A DNA stretch of 64,000 bases from Simiduia aestuariiviva (GTDB taxonomy: Bacteria > Pseudomonadota > Gammaproteobacteria > Pseudomonadales > Cellvibrionaceae), in contig NZ_JACHXZ010000001.1 of NCBI RefSeq assembly GCF_014192475.1, positions 792,110 through 856,109 of the forward strand, given 5' to 3'. Position numbers and translations under genes: made by a program. Under the pieces are notes generated by a model. It was not told the origin of the DNA. It did no database searches and worked only from the letters and a program-made list of their open reading frames with translations. Positions 1 through 10,380 of this stretch are shown here, in pieces. Each line of letters starts with the position of its first letter. Positions within the stretch are counted from its first letter, which is position 1.

Positions 1-73
1 CCGTCCGGCGTTGATTCGCGCAAGCGCTCACCCTGCGGGCCGCGTGCGCGGTCCTAACGTACCGTTAGTGGGC
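1..73. repeat. Structured direct repeat, copy 1
   Basis: This 73 bp stretch recurs at 135-207 with three substitutions (unit positions 29, 33 and 58). The unit holds short inverted repeats: gcgc-aa-gcgc, gggccgcg facing cgcggtcc, and ctaacg-tac-cgttag. The window edge cuts the left side, so the repeat may extend further or have more copies. I found no tRNA T-arm or reading frame that explains it. A duplicated spacer of a tRNA cluster is one possible origin, which is inference. Confidence 0.75.
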
Positions 74-84
74 ACCAATTAAGG

Positions 85-117
85 AAGCCCGATGCATATG
101 CATCGGGCTTTTTTTAT
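85..117 (+). terminator. Rho-independent terminator between the two repeats
   Basis: A perfect 26 bp palindrome (85-110; arms aagcccgatgcat and atgcatcgggctt) is followed by a run of T. It probably ends a transcript coming from left of the window; in related genomes tpiA-secG-tRNA-Leu lies here, which cannot be checked in this window. Confidence 0.85.
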
Positions 118-134
118 ATTTGCCAGTCCGGACG

Positions 135-207
135 CCGTCCGGCGTTGATTCGCGCAAGCGCTTACCTTGCGGGCCGCGTGCGCGGTCCTAAGGTACCGTT
201 AGTGGGC
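135..207. repeat. Structured direct repeat, copy 2
   Basis: Second copy of the unit at 1-73, offset by 134 bp. The substitution at unit position 58 (c to g) breaks the ctaacg/cgttag inverted repeat that is perfect in copy 1, so that small hairpin is not conserved. Beyond this copy, 208-431 shows no gene I can support. Confidence 0.75.
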
Positions 208-431
208 TCCCATTATTGGCGCTCTTTGCATGATATTGGTTCGCGCTGCACCGCACTCTGTATTGCAGGCGTGGTGGATTCCGGATGAAAGGCTGGCGGC
301 TACTGGGGGATGCTGTTATTCAGCTGCTGGCGCGGCGATGTAGCGTCATATGCTGCCGGGTCTATATTTGTGCAGCTTGGCTGCAATCTGAGCTAAGTAA
401 TTGTTTTAATAAAATAAATGCAAATAGGGGG

Positions 432-460
432 TTGACCGCCCATGGGGGCATCCCTATAAT
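432..460 (+). promoter_or_regulatory. Sigma70 promoter of the initiator tRNA operon
   Basis: TTGACC (432-437) and a perfect TATAAT (455-460) are separated by 17 bp, the ideal spacing for the housekeeping sigma factor. Transcription should start near 467, about 37 bp before the tRNA. This is the clearest promoter in the window and fits a stable RNA gene. Confidence 0.88.
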
Positions 461-503
461 TCGCGGCCTTGGTTGAGAGCGCAGCTCTGAAGCAAGTTGT
501 TGA

Positions 504-580
<77 letters not shown>

Positions 581-708
581 ATTTTGAAGTTTGGTACCCG
601 TGGCTTACTGGGTTATAGTTAGCTGCACTAGGCCGGCATTAGTCGGGCGAAGGCCGAATTACCAGAATCGGCTTTTGGCTATCGAACTGCGTCGCAAGAT
701 GCGCCGAG

Positions 709-733
709 AAGCCCCACATATGGGGCTTTTTTG
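709..733 (+). terminator. Terminator after the initiator tRNA
   Basis: The inverted repeat aagccccacatatggggctt is followed by six T. It lies between the tRNA and rimP and probably terminates part of the tRNA transcript, with readthrough or an internal promoter feeding rimP. Confidence 0.82.
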
Positions 734-780
734 TATGCGCAAATTGTTGAGCCCTGGCACAGGGCGGACGCGACGTATAT

Positions 781-833
781 GCCACCCTCTAGGGTGGCCA
801 TAATAAGAATGGGCCTAGTGCCCATTTTTTGTT
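781..833 (+). promoter_or_regulatory. rimP leader with two hairpins, likely attenuator
   Basis: The leader contains a hairpin gccaccctctagggtggcc (781-799) and then a short terminator-like hairpin, aatgggcctagtgcccatt followed by T (809-830). Hairpins of this kind ahead of rimP-nusA are known in gammaproteobacteria as the rimP leader and are thought to attenuate the operon. Similarity is judged by eye; no covariance model was run. Confidence 0.65.
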
Positions 834-859
834 TGTTTTCCGGGAACACAGAAACAGAT

Positions 860-1315
860 ATGGCAACAAAGCAAGAAACCTTGCAAGGGTTGATAGCGCC
901 AGTGGTTGAATCACTGGAGTGCGAGTATTGGGGTATGGAATACCTGTCCCAAGGTCGCCATACGACTTTGCGCATATTCATTGAGCGCGAAGCGGGCGTT
1001 ATGCTTGAAGACTGCGAAAAAGTCAGTCGCCAAATCAGTGCGGTGTTGGACGTAGAAGACCCCATCAGTGGTGAATATACCCTTGAAGTCTCTTCTCCGG
1101 GTGTCGATCGCCCGCTATTCACACTCGATCACTATAAGCGCTTCGCTGGCCAAAAGGCTGAGCTGCGTTTGCGTATTCCTTTTGATGGTCGCCGCAAATT
1201 TAGTGGCATCATCAGCGGCGTAGAAGCCGATGAAGTAATTCTGCAGGTAGACAATGAAGAATACCTGTTTCCAATAGATTCGATTGAAAAGGCTAACATC
1301 GTCCCGCAATTTTAG
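860..1315 (+). CDS. rimP: Ribosome maturation factor RimP
   Basis: A 151-residue cytoplasmic factor for late assembly of the 30S ribosomal subunit. The translation shows the typical RimP features VSRQISAVLDVEDPI and LEVSSPGVDRPL, followed by the small SH3-like C-terminal domain. An in-frame ATG further upstream at 731 would add 43 residues that overlap the leader hairpins and do not look like RimP, so the ATG at 860 is preferred. It is the first protein gene of the operon with nusA and infB. Confidence 0.95.
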   Translation: MATKQETLQGLIAPVVESLECEYWGMEYLSQGRHTTLRIFIEREAGVMLEDCEKVSRQISAVLDVEDPISGEYTLEVSSPGVDRPLFTLDHYKRFAGQKAELRLRIPFDGRRKFSGIISGVEADEVILQVDNEEYLFPIDSIEKANIVPQF

Positions 1316-1352
1316 TGCGGCGACCAGATGGAATTTAAGAGGCTAAACCATG

Positions 1353-2858
1353 ATGAACAAAGAGATTTTGCTGGTCGCCGAAGCGGTTTCCAACGAAAAA
1401 GGCGTCGACCGTGATGTGATCTTTGAGGCCATAGAAATTGCGTTGGCCACGGCCACCAAAAAACGCTATGAAGAAGAGTCTGACATTCGCGTCGTTATCG
1501 ATCGCAAAGATGGCAGCTATGAAACATTTCGCCAGTGGTTGGTGGTCGACGATGACACCTTGGCCGAACTGGGTACACAGTTCACGCTAGAAGAAGCAGC
1601 GGAAAAAGACCCCAGCCTAAAGGCAGGGGATGTCTACGAAGAGAAAGTGGAAAACGTTGGCTTTGGACGTATTGCCGCTCAAACTGCAAAGCAGGTCATC
1701 GTACAAAAAGTACGTGAAGCCGAGCGCGCGCAGATCGTCGAAGAATACCGTGATCGCATTGGTGAACTCATCAATGGTACGGTCAAAAAGGTGACTCGAG
1801 ACGCGGTAATTGTCGACCTTGGCAACAATGCGGAAGGCCTGTTGCCACGCGATCAGCTGGTCGGCCGCGAAGTATTTCGCATGAATGATCGCGTTCGCTC
1901 GCTGTTGTTAGATGTGCGTCCGGATGCCCGTGGTCCGCAGCTCTATTTGAGCCGTTCGTGCCCTGAAATGCTCGTCGAATTATTCAAAATCGAAGTGCCA
2001 GAAATTTCTGAAGAAGTCATTGAAATCAAAGGTGCTGCTCGTGATCCTGGTTCGCGCGCAAAAATCGCCGTGAAAACCAATGATGGTCGCATCGATCCCG
2101 TTGGCGCTTGTGTTGGTATGCGTGGCTCTCGTGTGCAGGCTGTGTCCAATGAGTTGGGTAACGAGCGTGTTGATATCGTGCTCTGGGACGATAATCCGGC
2201 GCAGTTTGTTATCAATGCCATGTCGCCGGCCGAAATTGAGTCCATCGTGGTAGATGAAGATGCGGGCTCTATGGATGTCGCAGTTGTAGAGGATAACTTG
2301 GCTCAGGCAATTGGCCGTGGCGGACAAAATGTTCGCTTGGCGTCTGAATTGACGGGTTGGACCATCAATGTCATGAGCGAAGAAGAGTGGGCCTCTAAGC
2401 AGCAGGAAGAGTCTGGCAGCATTGTAGAAAACTTCATGGCTGCATTAGATGTAGATGAAGAAGTTGCTGAAGTGTTGGTTGACGAAGGCTTTACTACACT
2501 TGAAGAGGTGGCGTATGTGCCACTGGAAGAAATGCTAGCAATTGAAGGCTTTGACGAAGATATCGCCGAAGAACTTCGCGCCCGCGCTAAAGATGCCTTG
2601 TTAACCCAGGCACTGGCTTCGGAAGAAAAGCTGGATACTGAGCCGGCTGAAGACCTTCTTACTATGGAAGGCATGGACAAACATTTAGCATACCTACTGG
2701 CCGCCAATGGTGTTGTCACCATGGAGGATTTGGCCGAGCAATCTGTTGATGATTTGCTTGATATTGCAGGTATGGACGAAGAGCGCGCCGCCGCTTTGAT
2801 TATGAAAGCACGTGAACCCTGGTTTGCTGACGAGTCAGACAGCGCAGGCGAGCAATAA
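1353..2858 (+). CDS. nusA: Transcription termination/antitermination factor NusA
   Basis: A 501-residue protein that binds RNA polymerase and nascent RNA and controls pausing, termination and antitermination. Order of parts: polymerase-binding N-terminal domain (about 1-125), S1 domain (about 135-200), KH1 with [14 protein letters not shown]2 with [11 protein letters not shown], then two acidic helix-hairpin-helix repeats (about 365-490), as in Escherichia coli NusA. The conserved start is MNKEILL. An adjacent ATG at 1350 is also possible, and an aagagg ribosome site serves either. It lies 37 bp after rimP. Confidence 0.97.
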   Translation: MNKEILLVAEAVSNEKGVDRDVIFEAIEIALATATKKRYEEESDIRVVIDRKDGSYETFRQWLVVDDDTLAELGTQFTLEEAAEKDPSLKAGDVYEEKVENVGFGRIAAQTAKQVIVQKVREAERAQIVEEYRDRIGELINGTVKKVTRDAVIVDLGNNAEGLLPRDQLVGREVFRMNDRVRSLLLDVRPDARGPQLYLSRSCPEMLVELFKIEVPEISEEVIEIKGAARDPGSRAKIAVKTNDGRIDPVGACVGMRGSRVQAVSNELGNERVDIVLWDDNPAQFVINAMSPAEIESIVVDEDAGSMDVAVVEDNLAQAIGRGGQNVRLASELTGWTINVMSEEEWASKQQEESGSIVENFMAALDVDEEVAEVLVDEGFTTLEEVAYVPLEEMLAIEGFDEDIAEELRARAKDALLTQALASEEKLDTEPAEDLLTMEGMDKHLAYLLAANGVVTMEDLAEQSVDDLLDIAGMDEERAAALIMKAREPWFADESDSAGEQ

Positions 2859-2873
2859 TACCGAGGAAAAAGA

Positions 2874-5549
2874 ATGGCTGAAGTAACTGTAAGCGAACTC
2901 GCCGAATCAGTCGGTGCTCCCGTAGAGCGTCTGCTAAAGCAGATGCAGGAAGCAGGCTTGAAGCATAAAAAGGCTGATGATTCAGTTTCTGATGATGAGA
3001 AACAAACCCTGCTGCGCTTTTTGAAAAGCAGTCACGGTGAGGAAGTGGCAGAGCCACGTAAAATCACCTTGAAGCGCAAGACGACGACTACGCTGAAAAC
3101 GGGCTCTGGTGCCTCGCGAAAAGTTGTTAATGTCGAAGTGCGCAAAAAGCGCACCTACGTCAAGCGCGATCCAGCTGAAGTGGCTGCTGCAGAAGCTGCG
3201 GCTGCTGCCGAAGCTGCTGCAAAAGCAGAGGCGGAAGCCGCTGCCGCACAGGCCAAGTCAGAAGCTGAAGCCGCTGCGAAAGCCGAAGCAGAGGCCAAAA
3301 AGCAGGTTGTCACTCCCGCCGATGAGCCCGAAGCCCCGGCTGCTCAGGAAGCGGCTGCCACTAAAGCCCCAACGACCCGCGTCGACGATATGGAAGATCG
3401 CCGATTGGCTGCGTTAGATGCGCGCCGCAAGCAGGAAGAAGAAGAGCGCCTGAAGGCCGAAGAGGCCAAGCGCGCCGCTGAAGAAGAGTTGCGTCAACAG
3501 CGTGCCGATGCTGAAGCCAAAGCCAAAAAAGAAGAAGAAACTAAAGGCAAGCATGGCATTGCGCCTAAGAAGACGCGCCATGTAGAAGTTGATGACGCTG
3601 AGGATAAGGCCAAGCACACCAAGAAAGCTGGACACCGCGCTAGTAAGAAAGTGGTGGCGCCGGCTGCGCCCAAGAAAGGCGCCCGTATTGATTTGGCTCG
3701 CCTCGACGAACTGGAAGATGAACTGGCAACACCGCGTCGCGCACGTGGCTCGCTCAAGCTCAATAACAAACACGGTTTCAAGAAGCCGACGGCGAAAAAA
3801 GTGCTGGAAGTAGAATTACCACCGTTAATTACCGTTAGCGACTTGGCGTCGCGTATGAACATTAAAGTCAATGAGCTGATAAAGCGCATGATGAAGATGG
3901 GCGTGATGGTAACCCTGAACGATTCTCTGGATCAGGAAACTTCCCAATTAATCGTTGAAGAAATGGGACATGCCTACAAACTCAAGAGCGACAATGAGCT
4001 TGAAGAGGCATTGGAACTATCTATTGCCCACGATGGTGAAATGATTAGCCGCGCGCCGGTCGTCACTGTTATGGGGCATGTTGATCACGGTAAAACATCG
4101 CTGTTGGATCATATCCGTAAAGCGAAAGTGGCCGATGGTGAAGCCGGCGGTATTACTCAGCACATCGGTGCTTATCGCGTAAAAACCAGCTTAGGTGAAA
4201 TTACCTTTCTTGATACACCCGGCCACGCGGCGTTTACCGCAATGCGTGCACGTGGTGCGCAGGCCACTGATGTCGTGATTCTGGTGGTGGCAGCCGACGA
4301 TGGTGTAATGCCTCAGACAATCGAAGCGATTCAGCACTCAAAAGCTGCCGGTGTACCAATTGTTGTGGCTATCAACAAGTGCGACAAAGAAGCTGCTGAT
4401 CCGGATCGCGTGAAAAACGAATTGGTTCAACACGAAGTCATCCCTGAAGATTGGGGTGGCGATACGCAGTTCATCGAAGTGTCTGCCCATACCGGCACCG
4501 GCATTGATGCGTTGTTGGAAGCAATCTCGCTGCAGGCCGAAATTCTCGAACTGCAAGCGCCGGTAGACGTTCCCGCGAAAGGTGTGGTTGTCGAATCTCG
4601 AGTTGACAAGGGCCGCGGTGCTATTGCCACGGTATTGGTTCAACAGGGCACGCTCAAGCGCGGTGACATGCTGTTGGCGGGTCAGGCCTATGGCCGCGTT
4701 CGCGCTATGGTCAATGAGCACGGCGCCACTGTTAAAGAAGCAGGTCCTTCGACGCCGGTAGAAATTTTGGGCTTAAACAATGCTCCTGGTGCGGGCGAAG
4801 ACTTCGCCGTTGTACCGGATGAGCGCAAGGCTCGTGAAGTTGCCGAACACCGTGAAGAGAAAGAGCGCAGCGAGAAATTGATGCGCCAGCAGGCGGCCAA
4901 GCTTGAAAATATGTTTGCCAATATGGGCAGCGAAGAGAAAAAAGTGCTCTCGGTTGTTGTTAAAGCGGATGTGCGCGGTTCTCTAGAGGCCATTTTGAGC
5001 TCAATGGCAGATATCGGTAACGAAGAAGTTGAAGTCAATGTGGTTTCTTCTGGCGTGGGTGGTATCACCGAAAGCGACGTCAACCTTGCGTTGGCTACCG
5101 GCGCTATTGTGTTGGGCTTTAACGTACGTGCCGATGCAAGCACTCGCCGCCTGGCAGAAGCAGAGTCGGTAGAGATTCGTTACTACAGCATTATTTACCA
5201 ACTGCTTGATGAAATTCGCTCTGCGCTGGCGGGCATGTTGTCGCCCGAGCGAGTTGAAGAAATTGTTGGTATTGCCGATGTTCGTGAAGTATTCCGTTCG
5301 CCAAAATTTGGGCAGGTTGCTGGTTGTATGGTGACTGAGGGAACTGTATACCGAAACAAGCCTATCCGTGTGTTGCGCGATAACGTGGTTATCTATGAGG
5401 GTGAGCTCGAGAGTTTGCGACGCTTTAAAGATGACGTCAAAGACGTGCGCAATGGTATGGAATGCGGTATTGGCGTGAAGAACTACGATGTGAAGGTCGG
5501 CGACCAGATCGAAGTGTTCGATGTCAAAGAGGTTGCACGAGAGCTCTAA
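2874..5549 (+). CDS. infB: Translation initiation factor IF-2
   Basis: An 891-residue GTPase that brings fMet-tRNA to the 30S subunit and promotes subunit joining. It has an N-terminal IF2 domain, a long Ala/Glu/Lys-rich linker (roughly 95-290), a second IF2_N domain, and the G domain with [12 protein letters not shown] near residue 400, DTPGHAAF and NKCDKE. Beta-barrel and C-terminal tRNA-binding domains follow. Length matches gammaproteobacterial IF-2. Internal Met codons in the linker could give a shorter form as in Escherichia coli, but I cannot show that here. It starts 15 bp after nusA. Confidence 0.97.
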   Translation: MAEVTVSELAESVGAPVERLLKQMQEAGLKHKKADDSVSDDEKQTLLRFLKSSHGEEVAEPRKITLKRKTTTTLKTGSGASRKVVNVEVRKKRTYVKRDPAEVAAAEAAAAAEAAAKAEAEAAAAQAKSEAEAAAKAEAEAKKQVVTPADEPEAPAAQEAAATKAPTTRVDDMEDRRLAALDARRKQEEEERLKAEEAKRAAEEELRQQRADAEAKAKKEEETKGKHGIAPKKTRHVEVDDAEDKAKHTKKAGHRASKKVVAPAAPKKGARIDLARLDELEDELATPRRARGSLKLNNKHGFKKPTAKKVLEVELPPLITVSDLASRMNIKVNELIKRMMKMGVMVTLNDSLDQETSQLIVEEMGHAYKLKSDNELEEALELSIAHDGEMISRAPVVTVMGHVDHGKTSLLDHIRKAKVADGEAGGITQHIGAYRVKTSLGEITFLDTPGHAAFTAMRARGAQATDVVILVVAADDGVMPQTIEAIQHSKAAGVPIVVAINKCDKEAADPDRVKNELVQHEVIPEDWGGDTQFIEVSAHTGTGIDALLEAISLQAEILELQAPVDVPAKGVVVESRVDKGRGAIATVLVQQGTLKRGDMLLAGQAYGRVRAMVNEHGATVKEAGPSTPVEILGLNNAPGAGEDFAVVPDERKAREVAEHREEKERSEKLMRQQAAKLENMFANMGSEEKKVLSVVVKADVRGSLEAILSSMADIGNEEVEVNVVSSGVGGITESDVNLALATGAIVLGFNVRADASTRRLAEAESVEIRYYSIIYQLLDEIRSALAGMLSPERVEEIVGIADVREVFRSPKFGQVAGCMVTEGTVYRNKPIRVLRDNVVIYEGELESLRRFKDDVKDVRNGMECGIGVKNYDVKVGDQIEVFDVKEVAREL

Positions 5550-5575
5550 TAGGGCTCTTGGCAGAGGTACCAAAT

Positions 5576-5965
5576 ATGGCACGAGAATTTAAACGAACGG
5601 ATCGGATTGCCGACGCGCTTCAGCGTTCTGTTTCGCGATTCATCCAGCAGGAGATTCGCGATCCACGAATTGGTATGGTGAATGTCAATGATGTGGCGGT
5701 AACCCGCGATCTAGCTTATGCCAAAATCTTTGTCACATTTGTCGGTCGTGAGACCGACGAAGAGTGTGAAGCGGCATTGGCAGTGCTGAATAAGGCTGCG
5801 GGTTTTTTACGCAGCTTAGTGGCCAAAGACCTCGATTTACGCACCACCCCGCGATTACAGTTCGTGTACGACAAAACCACCATTCGCGGTAATCAGCTAG
5901 CCAATTTAATCGATCGCGCTGTGGCCGACGATAAGGCTAAGAACCCAGACGCACCCGCCGAGTAG
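5576..5965 (+). CDS. rbfA: 30S ribosome-binding factor RbfA
   Basis: A 129-residue single KH-type protein that assists maturation of the 16S rRNA 5-prime end and cold adaptation. Recognised by REFKRTDRIADALQR at the start, EIRDPRIGMV, and the conserved LDLRTTPRLQFVYD near the end. The reading frame stays open upstream to 5462, inside infB, but the ATG at 5576 begins the conserved protein. It sits between infB and truB as in most gammaproteobacteria. Confidence 0.95.
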   Translation: MAREFKRTDRIADALQRSVSRFIQQEIRDPRIGMVNVNDVAVTRDLAYAKIFVTFVGRETDEECEAALAVLNKAAGFLRSLVAKDLDLRTTPRLQFVYDKTTIRGNQLANLIDRAVADDKAKNPDAPAE

Positions 5966-5975
5966 CAAATCGTTC

Positions 5976-6923
5976 ATGGCAAGAAAACCGAAAGGCCGTT
6001 CGATCAGCGGTGTGTTGGTCCTCAATAAATCCGGTGGTATGAGCTCCAATGGTGCTCTGCAAAAGGCCAAGCGGTTGTTTTATGCCGCAAAGGCCGGCCA
6101 CACGGGCAGTCTTGATCCCTTGGCTACTGGTGTTTTGCCCTTGTGTTTTGGCGATTCTACGAAGTTCTCACAGTTCTTATTGGATGCTGATAAGGCTTAC
6201 ACTAGCACCTTCAAGCTGGGACAGCGCACCGATACCAGCGATTCGGATGGTGAGGTCATCGAGACCATTAGCGCCGCTCACGTGACCGAAGCTCAAGTGG
6301 CCCAAGCGTTAACCGCGTTTAAAGGCGAAATCAGTCAGGTTCCCTCGATGTTTTCCGCCCTTAAAAAGGACGGCCAACCGCTCTACAAGCTAGCGCGGCA
6401 GGGCATCGAAGTTGAGCGTAAGGCACGCCAGGTTACCGTTTATGCCATCGAATTATTGGCGTTTCGCCCGGGCGAAGTCGCCGAGGCGGATATTAGCGTC
6501 AGCTGCTCCAAGGGAACCTATATTCGCAGTATCGCTGAGGATTTAGGAGCGGCTTTAGGGGTAGGAGCTCACGTGGCGACCTTGCATCGCACCCAAGCAG
6601 GCCCGTTCACTGATACGCAGTCGTACACCTTGGACGCGCTTATTGAGACCCGTGGCGATGGTGACCCCGACACTCTTGATCACTTGTTGTTACCGGTAGA
6701 TGCACCGGTAGCGCAATTACCTGCACTGGATCTACCCGACGCCACTGCCTATTATTTCCGGCAGGGGAACCCGGTGATGGATGCGCGGGCCTTTGCCTTG
6801 GGTGACGAAGGTGATATGGTGCGTGTCTTTGATCAATCTGGTGGTTTTTTAGGCATTGGTACCCTTGCGGATGACGGCAGAGTGGCGCCTAAACGGCTAG
6901 TAGCGACAAATTCTGGTGGTTGA
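5976..6923 (+). CDS. truB: tRNA pseudouridine(55) synthase TruB
   Basis: A 315-residue enzyme that makes pseudouridine 55 in the T arm of tRNAs. The catalytic aspartate lies in GSLDPLATGVLP near residue 46. Other family marks are FKGEISQVPSMFSALKKDG and SCSKGTYIRSIAEDLG. The C-terminal part (about 250-315) is the PUA-like RNA-binding domain. The start is ATG, 10 bp after rbfA, with no strong ribosome site, which suggests translational coupling. Confidence 0.96.
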   Translation: MARKPKGRSISGVLVLNKSGGMSSNGALQKAKRLFYAAKAGHTGSLDPLATGVLPLCFGDSTKFSQFLLDADKAYTSTFKLGQRTDTSDSDGEVIETISAAHVTEAQVAQALTAFKGEISQVPSMFSALKKDGQPLYKLARQGIEVERKARQVTVYAIELLAFRPGEVAEADISVSCSKGTYIRSIAEDLGAALGVGAHVATLHRTQAGPFTDTQSYTLDALIETRGDGDPDTLDHLLLPVDAPVAQLPALDLPDATAYYFRQGNPVMDARAFALGDEGDMVRVFDQSGGFLGIGTLADDGRVAPKRLVATNSGG

Positions 6924-7064
6924 ATTCAGCTGCCGAATGGCCCCGGTGGGGCGCAGACCTGTCTGTAAATATGCGCGGGCAGGCCTTTTATAACCGGTTG
7001 TTATATCCACATCTGTGGTAAGCAGCTTGCATATTGAACGTAGTAATACGTATAGGTGAATGAT

Positions 7065-7334
7065 ATGGCACTAAGTGCATTAGAAAAAGCGGACATCGTA
7101 AAAGACTTTCAGCAGGCTGAAGGCGATACTGGTTCTCCTGAAGTTCAGGTTGCTTTGTTGACCTTCAACATCAACAAGCTGCAAGGCCACTTTTCCGAGA
7201 ACAAAAAAGATCACCACTCACGTCGTGGTCTGATCCGTATGGTAAACCAGCGTCGCAAGTTGCTGGACTACCTGAAGGGCAAGAGCGCTGAGCGCTACAC
7301 AGCTCTGATTCAGAAACTCGGCCTACGCCGCTAA
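7065..7334 (+). CDS. rpsO: 30S ribosomal protein S15
   Basis: An 89-residue protein that binds the central domain of 16S rRNA and bridges to the 50S subunit. It shows [27 protein letters not shown] and [13 protein letters not shown], close to the Escherichia coli protein of the same length. An in-frame ATG at 7056 would add three residues; the second ATG gives the standard MALSALEK start. The 141 bp gap after truB suggests its own promoter, and a terminator follows directly. Confidence 0.97.
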   Translation: MALSALEKADIVKDFQQAEGDTGSPEVQVALLTFNINKLQGHFSENKKDHHSRRGLIRMVNQRRKLLDYLKGKSAERYTALIQKLGLRR

Positions 7335-7340
7335 GTTTCG

Positions 7341-7367
7341 GTGCCCGCGTAAGCGGGCGCTTTTTTA
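7341..7367 (+). terminator. rpsO terminator
   Basis: The stem gtgcccgc/gcgggcgc with loop gtaa is followed by six T. It separates rpsO from pnp; as in Escherichia coli, some readthrough is likely. Confidence 0.9.
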
Positions 7368-7511
7368 TGTGCTGAGCGCGTGAATTACTCAGTGTATTCA
7401 CGCCTTACAACGACTGAGAATTTATGTTTTTGAGGCTCAATGCTTCAAAAATATAAGACTGAATGCGATTAGTGCGCACTAGCGTGCTGAGTGGTATAGA
7501 ACAAGGTCGAA

Positions 7512-7585
7512 GGCATGCAGAGATAGAAAAATCATGCCGCGGCAGTTCTCGCATAGCGCCGTCATTGCCCTGAAATGATGGCGAG
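7512..7585 (+). promoter_or_regulatory. pnp leader hairpins, candidate autoregulation site
   Basis: Two inverted repeats lie in the gap before pnp: ggcatg facing catgcc (7512-7538), and a nine-pair stem gccgtcatt facing aatgatggc (7559-7584). In Escherichia coli a long leader hairpin of pnp is cut by RNase III and then used by PNPase to repress itself. The position fits that model, but the function here is inferred. The rest of 7368-7642 shows no gene. Confidence 0.5.
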
Positions 7586-7642
7586 ATTCGTTACATTAAC
7601 GTTAAAGAATTATTTGAAAGCAAAGAGAAAAGGACGATATAA

Positions 7643-9766
7643 GTGAATCCTGTAATTAAATCGTTTCAATACGGAAACCAAACTGTCACCCTCGAAACTG
7701 GCCGTGTAGCACGACAAGCTAATGGCGCTGTGATCGCGAGCATAGGTGATACTGCTGTACTGTGTACTGTTGTAGGCGCGAGAGAGGCCAAAGAAGGGCA
7801 AGATTTTTTCCCGCTTTCTGTCCACTACATCGAAAAAGCTTACGCGGCAGGTAAAATTCCTGGTGGCTTTTTCAAGCGAGAGGGTCGCCCAAGCGAAAAA
7901 GAAACACTGACCTCACGTTTAATTGACCGCCCCATTCGCCCACTATTTCCAAAGGGCTTCAAAAACGAAGTACAGGTTGTGTGTACGGTACTGTCTGCTA
8001 ACAACGATATCGATCCCGATATTTGCGCGATGATCGGTACCTCTGCGGCGCTGTCGATTTCTGGTATTCCGTTCGCAGGCCCCATCGGTGCTGCACGTGT
8101 TGGTTACACCCAGTCTGAAGGTTATCTGTTAAACCCACGTTACTCGGAGTTGAAAAATTCTGAGTTGGACATGGTAGTCGCGGGCACAAAAGACGCCGTG
8201 TTGATGGTTGAATCTGAGGCCAATGAGCTGCCAGAAGATATCATGTTGGGTGCTGTATTGTTTGCCCACCAAGAGTTACAAGCCGTGGTTCAAGCGGTAA
8301 ACGACTTGGCTCGTGATACCGCCAAGCCCGTGTGGGATTGGCAGGCGCCAGCTGAAAATGCTGAGCTGAAAGCCGCGTTAGTTAAGGGCTTCGAAGATTC
8401 AATCGGCGTTGCCTACCGCATTACAGATAAAGCCAAGCGTTACGATCGCCTCAATGAGCTACGCAGTCAGGCCATTGAAGAGTTGGTTGATAACGAAGCT
8501 GGCGTCACTAAGGAAAATATCCGTGAAGCGTTCGGCAAGCTCGAAAAGAACATCGTTCGTGCGCGCGTAGTAGCCGGTGAGCCACGAATCGACGGTCGCG
8601 ATAGTAAAACCGTACGCGGTATCGATGTAGAAGTGGGTGTGTTGCCCAAGGCACACGGTTCAGCATTGTTCACCCGCGGCGAAACTCAAGCACTGGTTGT
8701 TGCCACGCTCGGCTCTGCCCGCGATGCACAGATCATTGATGCACTAGAAGGTGAACGCAAAGATCCCTTTATGTTGCACTACAACTTCCCACCCTATTCT
8801 GTGGGCGAGTGTGGTCGTATGGGTGCAACGGGTCGTCGTGAAATTGGTCACGGTCGTTTAGCACGTCGCGGTGTTGCGGCAATGCTGCCCGACATGAACG
8901 AATTCCCATACAGCCTTCGCGTTGTTAGTGAGATTACCGAATCTAACGGTTCATCCTCTATGGCATCGGTCTGTGGTACCAGCATGGCATTGATGGACGC
9001 TGGCGTGCCCTTGAAAGCACCTGTAGCGGGTATTGCTATGGGCCTGGTGAAAGAAGATAACGGCTTTGCTGTATTGACCGATATTTTGGGCGACGAAGAT
9101 CATCTCGGTGACATGGACTTTAAAGTGGCCGGTACCGCCAATGGCGTTACTGCGTTGCAGATGGACATTAAAATCGAAGGTATCACTGAAGAGATCATGG
9201 AGATCGCTCTCGAGCAGGCGCTGCACGCCCGATTGCACATCTTGGCTGAGATGAACAAAGTTATCGCTAAGCCACGTGGTGAGATTTCCGACAACGCACC
9301 GCGCTTTGAAGTGATCAAAATTGATCCGGACAAGATTCGTGACATCATCGGTAAGGGCGGCGCCGTTATTCGCTCTATGACTGAGGAAACGGGCGCATCA
9401 ATTGATATCGAAGATGACGGCACAGTTCGTATTTTTGGTGCCAATGGTGATGTCATTCGCGCTGTTTTGGATCGCATTGGCGCCATTACTGCTGAAGCAG
9501 AAATTGGCACCATCTACGAAGGTAAAGTAGTGCGCATTGTAGACTTTGGTGCGTTTGTAAACTTCTTACCAGGTAAAGACGGTTTGGTGCACATTTCACA
9601 GATTGCTGACGAGCGCGTCAATGACGTGAACGATTACCTCAAAGAAGGTCAAATGGTTCGCGTGAAGTGCTTGGATGTGGATCAGCGTGGTCGCATTAAG
9701 CTTTCTATCAAAGAAGCGATTGCAGAAGATGCGGCATCAACAGATGTTGCCCCCGAAGCTGAGTAA
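7643..9766 (+). CDS. pnp: Polyribonucleotide nucleotidyltransferase (PNPase)
   Basis: A 707-residue phosphorolytic 3-prime to 5-prime exoribonuclease and a component of the RNA degradosome. It contains two RNase PH domains (about 10-230 and 310-540), a KH domain with [12 protein letters not shown], and a C-terminal S1 domain with [15 protein letters not shown]. The start is GTG with an aaagga ribosome site; enterobacterial pnp also uses a non-ATG start. It follows rpsO and ends in a strong terminator. Confidence 0.97.
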   Translation: MNPVIKSFQYGNQTVTLETGRVARQANGAVIASIGDTAVLCTVVGAREAKEGQDFFPLSVHYIEKAYAAGKIPGGFFKREGRPSEKETLTSRLIDRPIRPLFPKGFKNEVQVVCTVLSANNDIDPDICAMIGTSAALSISGIPFAGPIGAARVGYTQSEGYLLNPRYSELKNSELDMVVAGTKDAVLMVESEANELPEDIMLGAVLFAHQELQAVVQAVNDLARDTAKPVWDWQAPAENAELKAALVKGFEDSIGVAYRITDKAKRYDRLNELRSQAIEELVDNEAGVTKENIREAFGKLEKNIVRARVVAGEPRIDGRDSKTVRGIDVEVGVLPKAHGSALFTRGETQALVVATLGSARDAQIIDALEGERKDPFMLHYNFPPYSVGECGRMGATGRREIGHGRLARRGVAAMLPDMNEFPYSLRVVSEITESNGSSSMASVCGTSMALMDAGVPLKAPVAGIAMGLVKEDNGFAVLTDILGDEDHLGDMDFKVAGTANGVTALQMDIKIEGITEEIMEIALEQALHARLHILAEMNKVIAKPRGEISDNAPRFEVIKIDPDKIRDIIGKGGAVIRSMTEETGASIDIEDDGTVRIFGANGDVIRAVLDRIGAITAEAEIGTIYEGKVVRIVDFGAFVNFLPGKDGLVHISQIADERVNDVNDYLKEGQMVRVKCLDVDQRGRIKLSIKEAIAEDAASTDVAPEAE

Positions 9767-9786
9767 GCGCTTTTAGTGTCAGATCA

Positions 9787-9814
9787 AAGCCCCGGTTTTT
9801 ACCGGGGCTTTTTT
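9787..9814 (+). terminator. pnp terminator
   Basis: The hairpin aagccccggtttttaccggggctt is followed by T residues, 20 bp after the pnp stop codon. Confidence 0.92.
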
Positions 9815-9840
9815 ATGTCGAAGAGGGAATGTTCAGTCCG

Positions 9841-10380
9841 ATGGCAATGGAATTTATTCTGCTATGTCACGCACGCGAGTTGGCTAAGAAATCCAACACG
9901 GGCCAGCTGCTACTGGCACAGCCTGAGGTGGCTACACGCCAGATTATATGGGCTCGGAAAGCGCCGGACACTGCGCTCCTAGCAACCATAGCAACGGGTA
10001 ACTGTTGGTTGCTCTACCCTTTGGCAGATCGGCCGGGTAAGTCATTACAATGCCTGCCTGAGTCGCACCAGCAAAACGCTATCAATGATCAATTGGCGGA
10101 ATCACTGGGTGAAAATCCTACGGTGATATTAATTGATGCCACATGGCAACAAGCGCAGAAGATGGTCAATCAAAGTCCTTACTTAACAGATGTTGCGCGC
10201 TTGAGTCTGTCCCGTGAGGCACCTTCATTATTTCGCCTTCGACGCAATCAACGCCCCGGAGGCCTGTGCACAGTTGAATGTGCGATAGAGCTCCTATATT
10301 TGGCCGGCCGCGCAACAAGTGCGCGGGCCCTACACGCCCAATTCTTGGCATTCATGGCTCAGCCGCGAGTGCGTTGTTAG
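9841..10380 (+). CDS. DTW-domain protein, probable tRNA-uridine aminocarboxypropyltransferase
   Basis: A protein of about 179 residues. Family marks are a hydrophobic strand followed by KSNTGQLL, then LIDATWQQAQKM, which carries the D-x-T-W signature, and LFRLRRNQRPGGLCTVE. DTW enzymes such as TapT transfer the aminocarboxypropyl group of S-adenosylmethionine to uridine in tRNA. The N-terminal cysteine cluster found in many members is absent, so this is a short form. An ATG at 9829 is also in frame, but its spacing to the gaggg ribosome site is poor. It overlaps the end of the convergent MATE gene by 4 bp. Confidence 0.78.
   Translation: MAMEFILLCHARELAKKSNTGQLLLAQPEVATRQIIWARKAPDTALLATIATGNCWLLYPLADRPGKSLQCLPESHQQNAINDQLAESLGENPTVILIDATWQQAQKMVNQSPYLTDVARLSLSREAPSLFRLRRNQRPGGLCTVECAIELLYLAGRATSARALHAQFLAFMAQPRVRC

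Noticed and set aside
1-73. tRNA gene in the first repeat
   Set aside because: No T-arm, D-arm or anticodon arrangement fits on either strand.
285-476. Open frame of 63 residues upstream of the initiator tRNA
   Set aside because: It overlaps the tRNA promoter, has no ribosome site and no recognisable features.
1943-2722. Minus-strand open frames inside nusA
   Set aside because: They are shadows of the nusA coding sequence and lack starts with ribosome sites.
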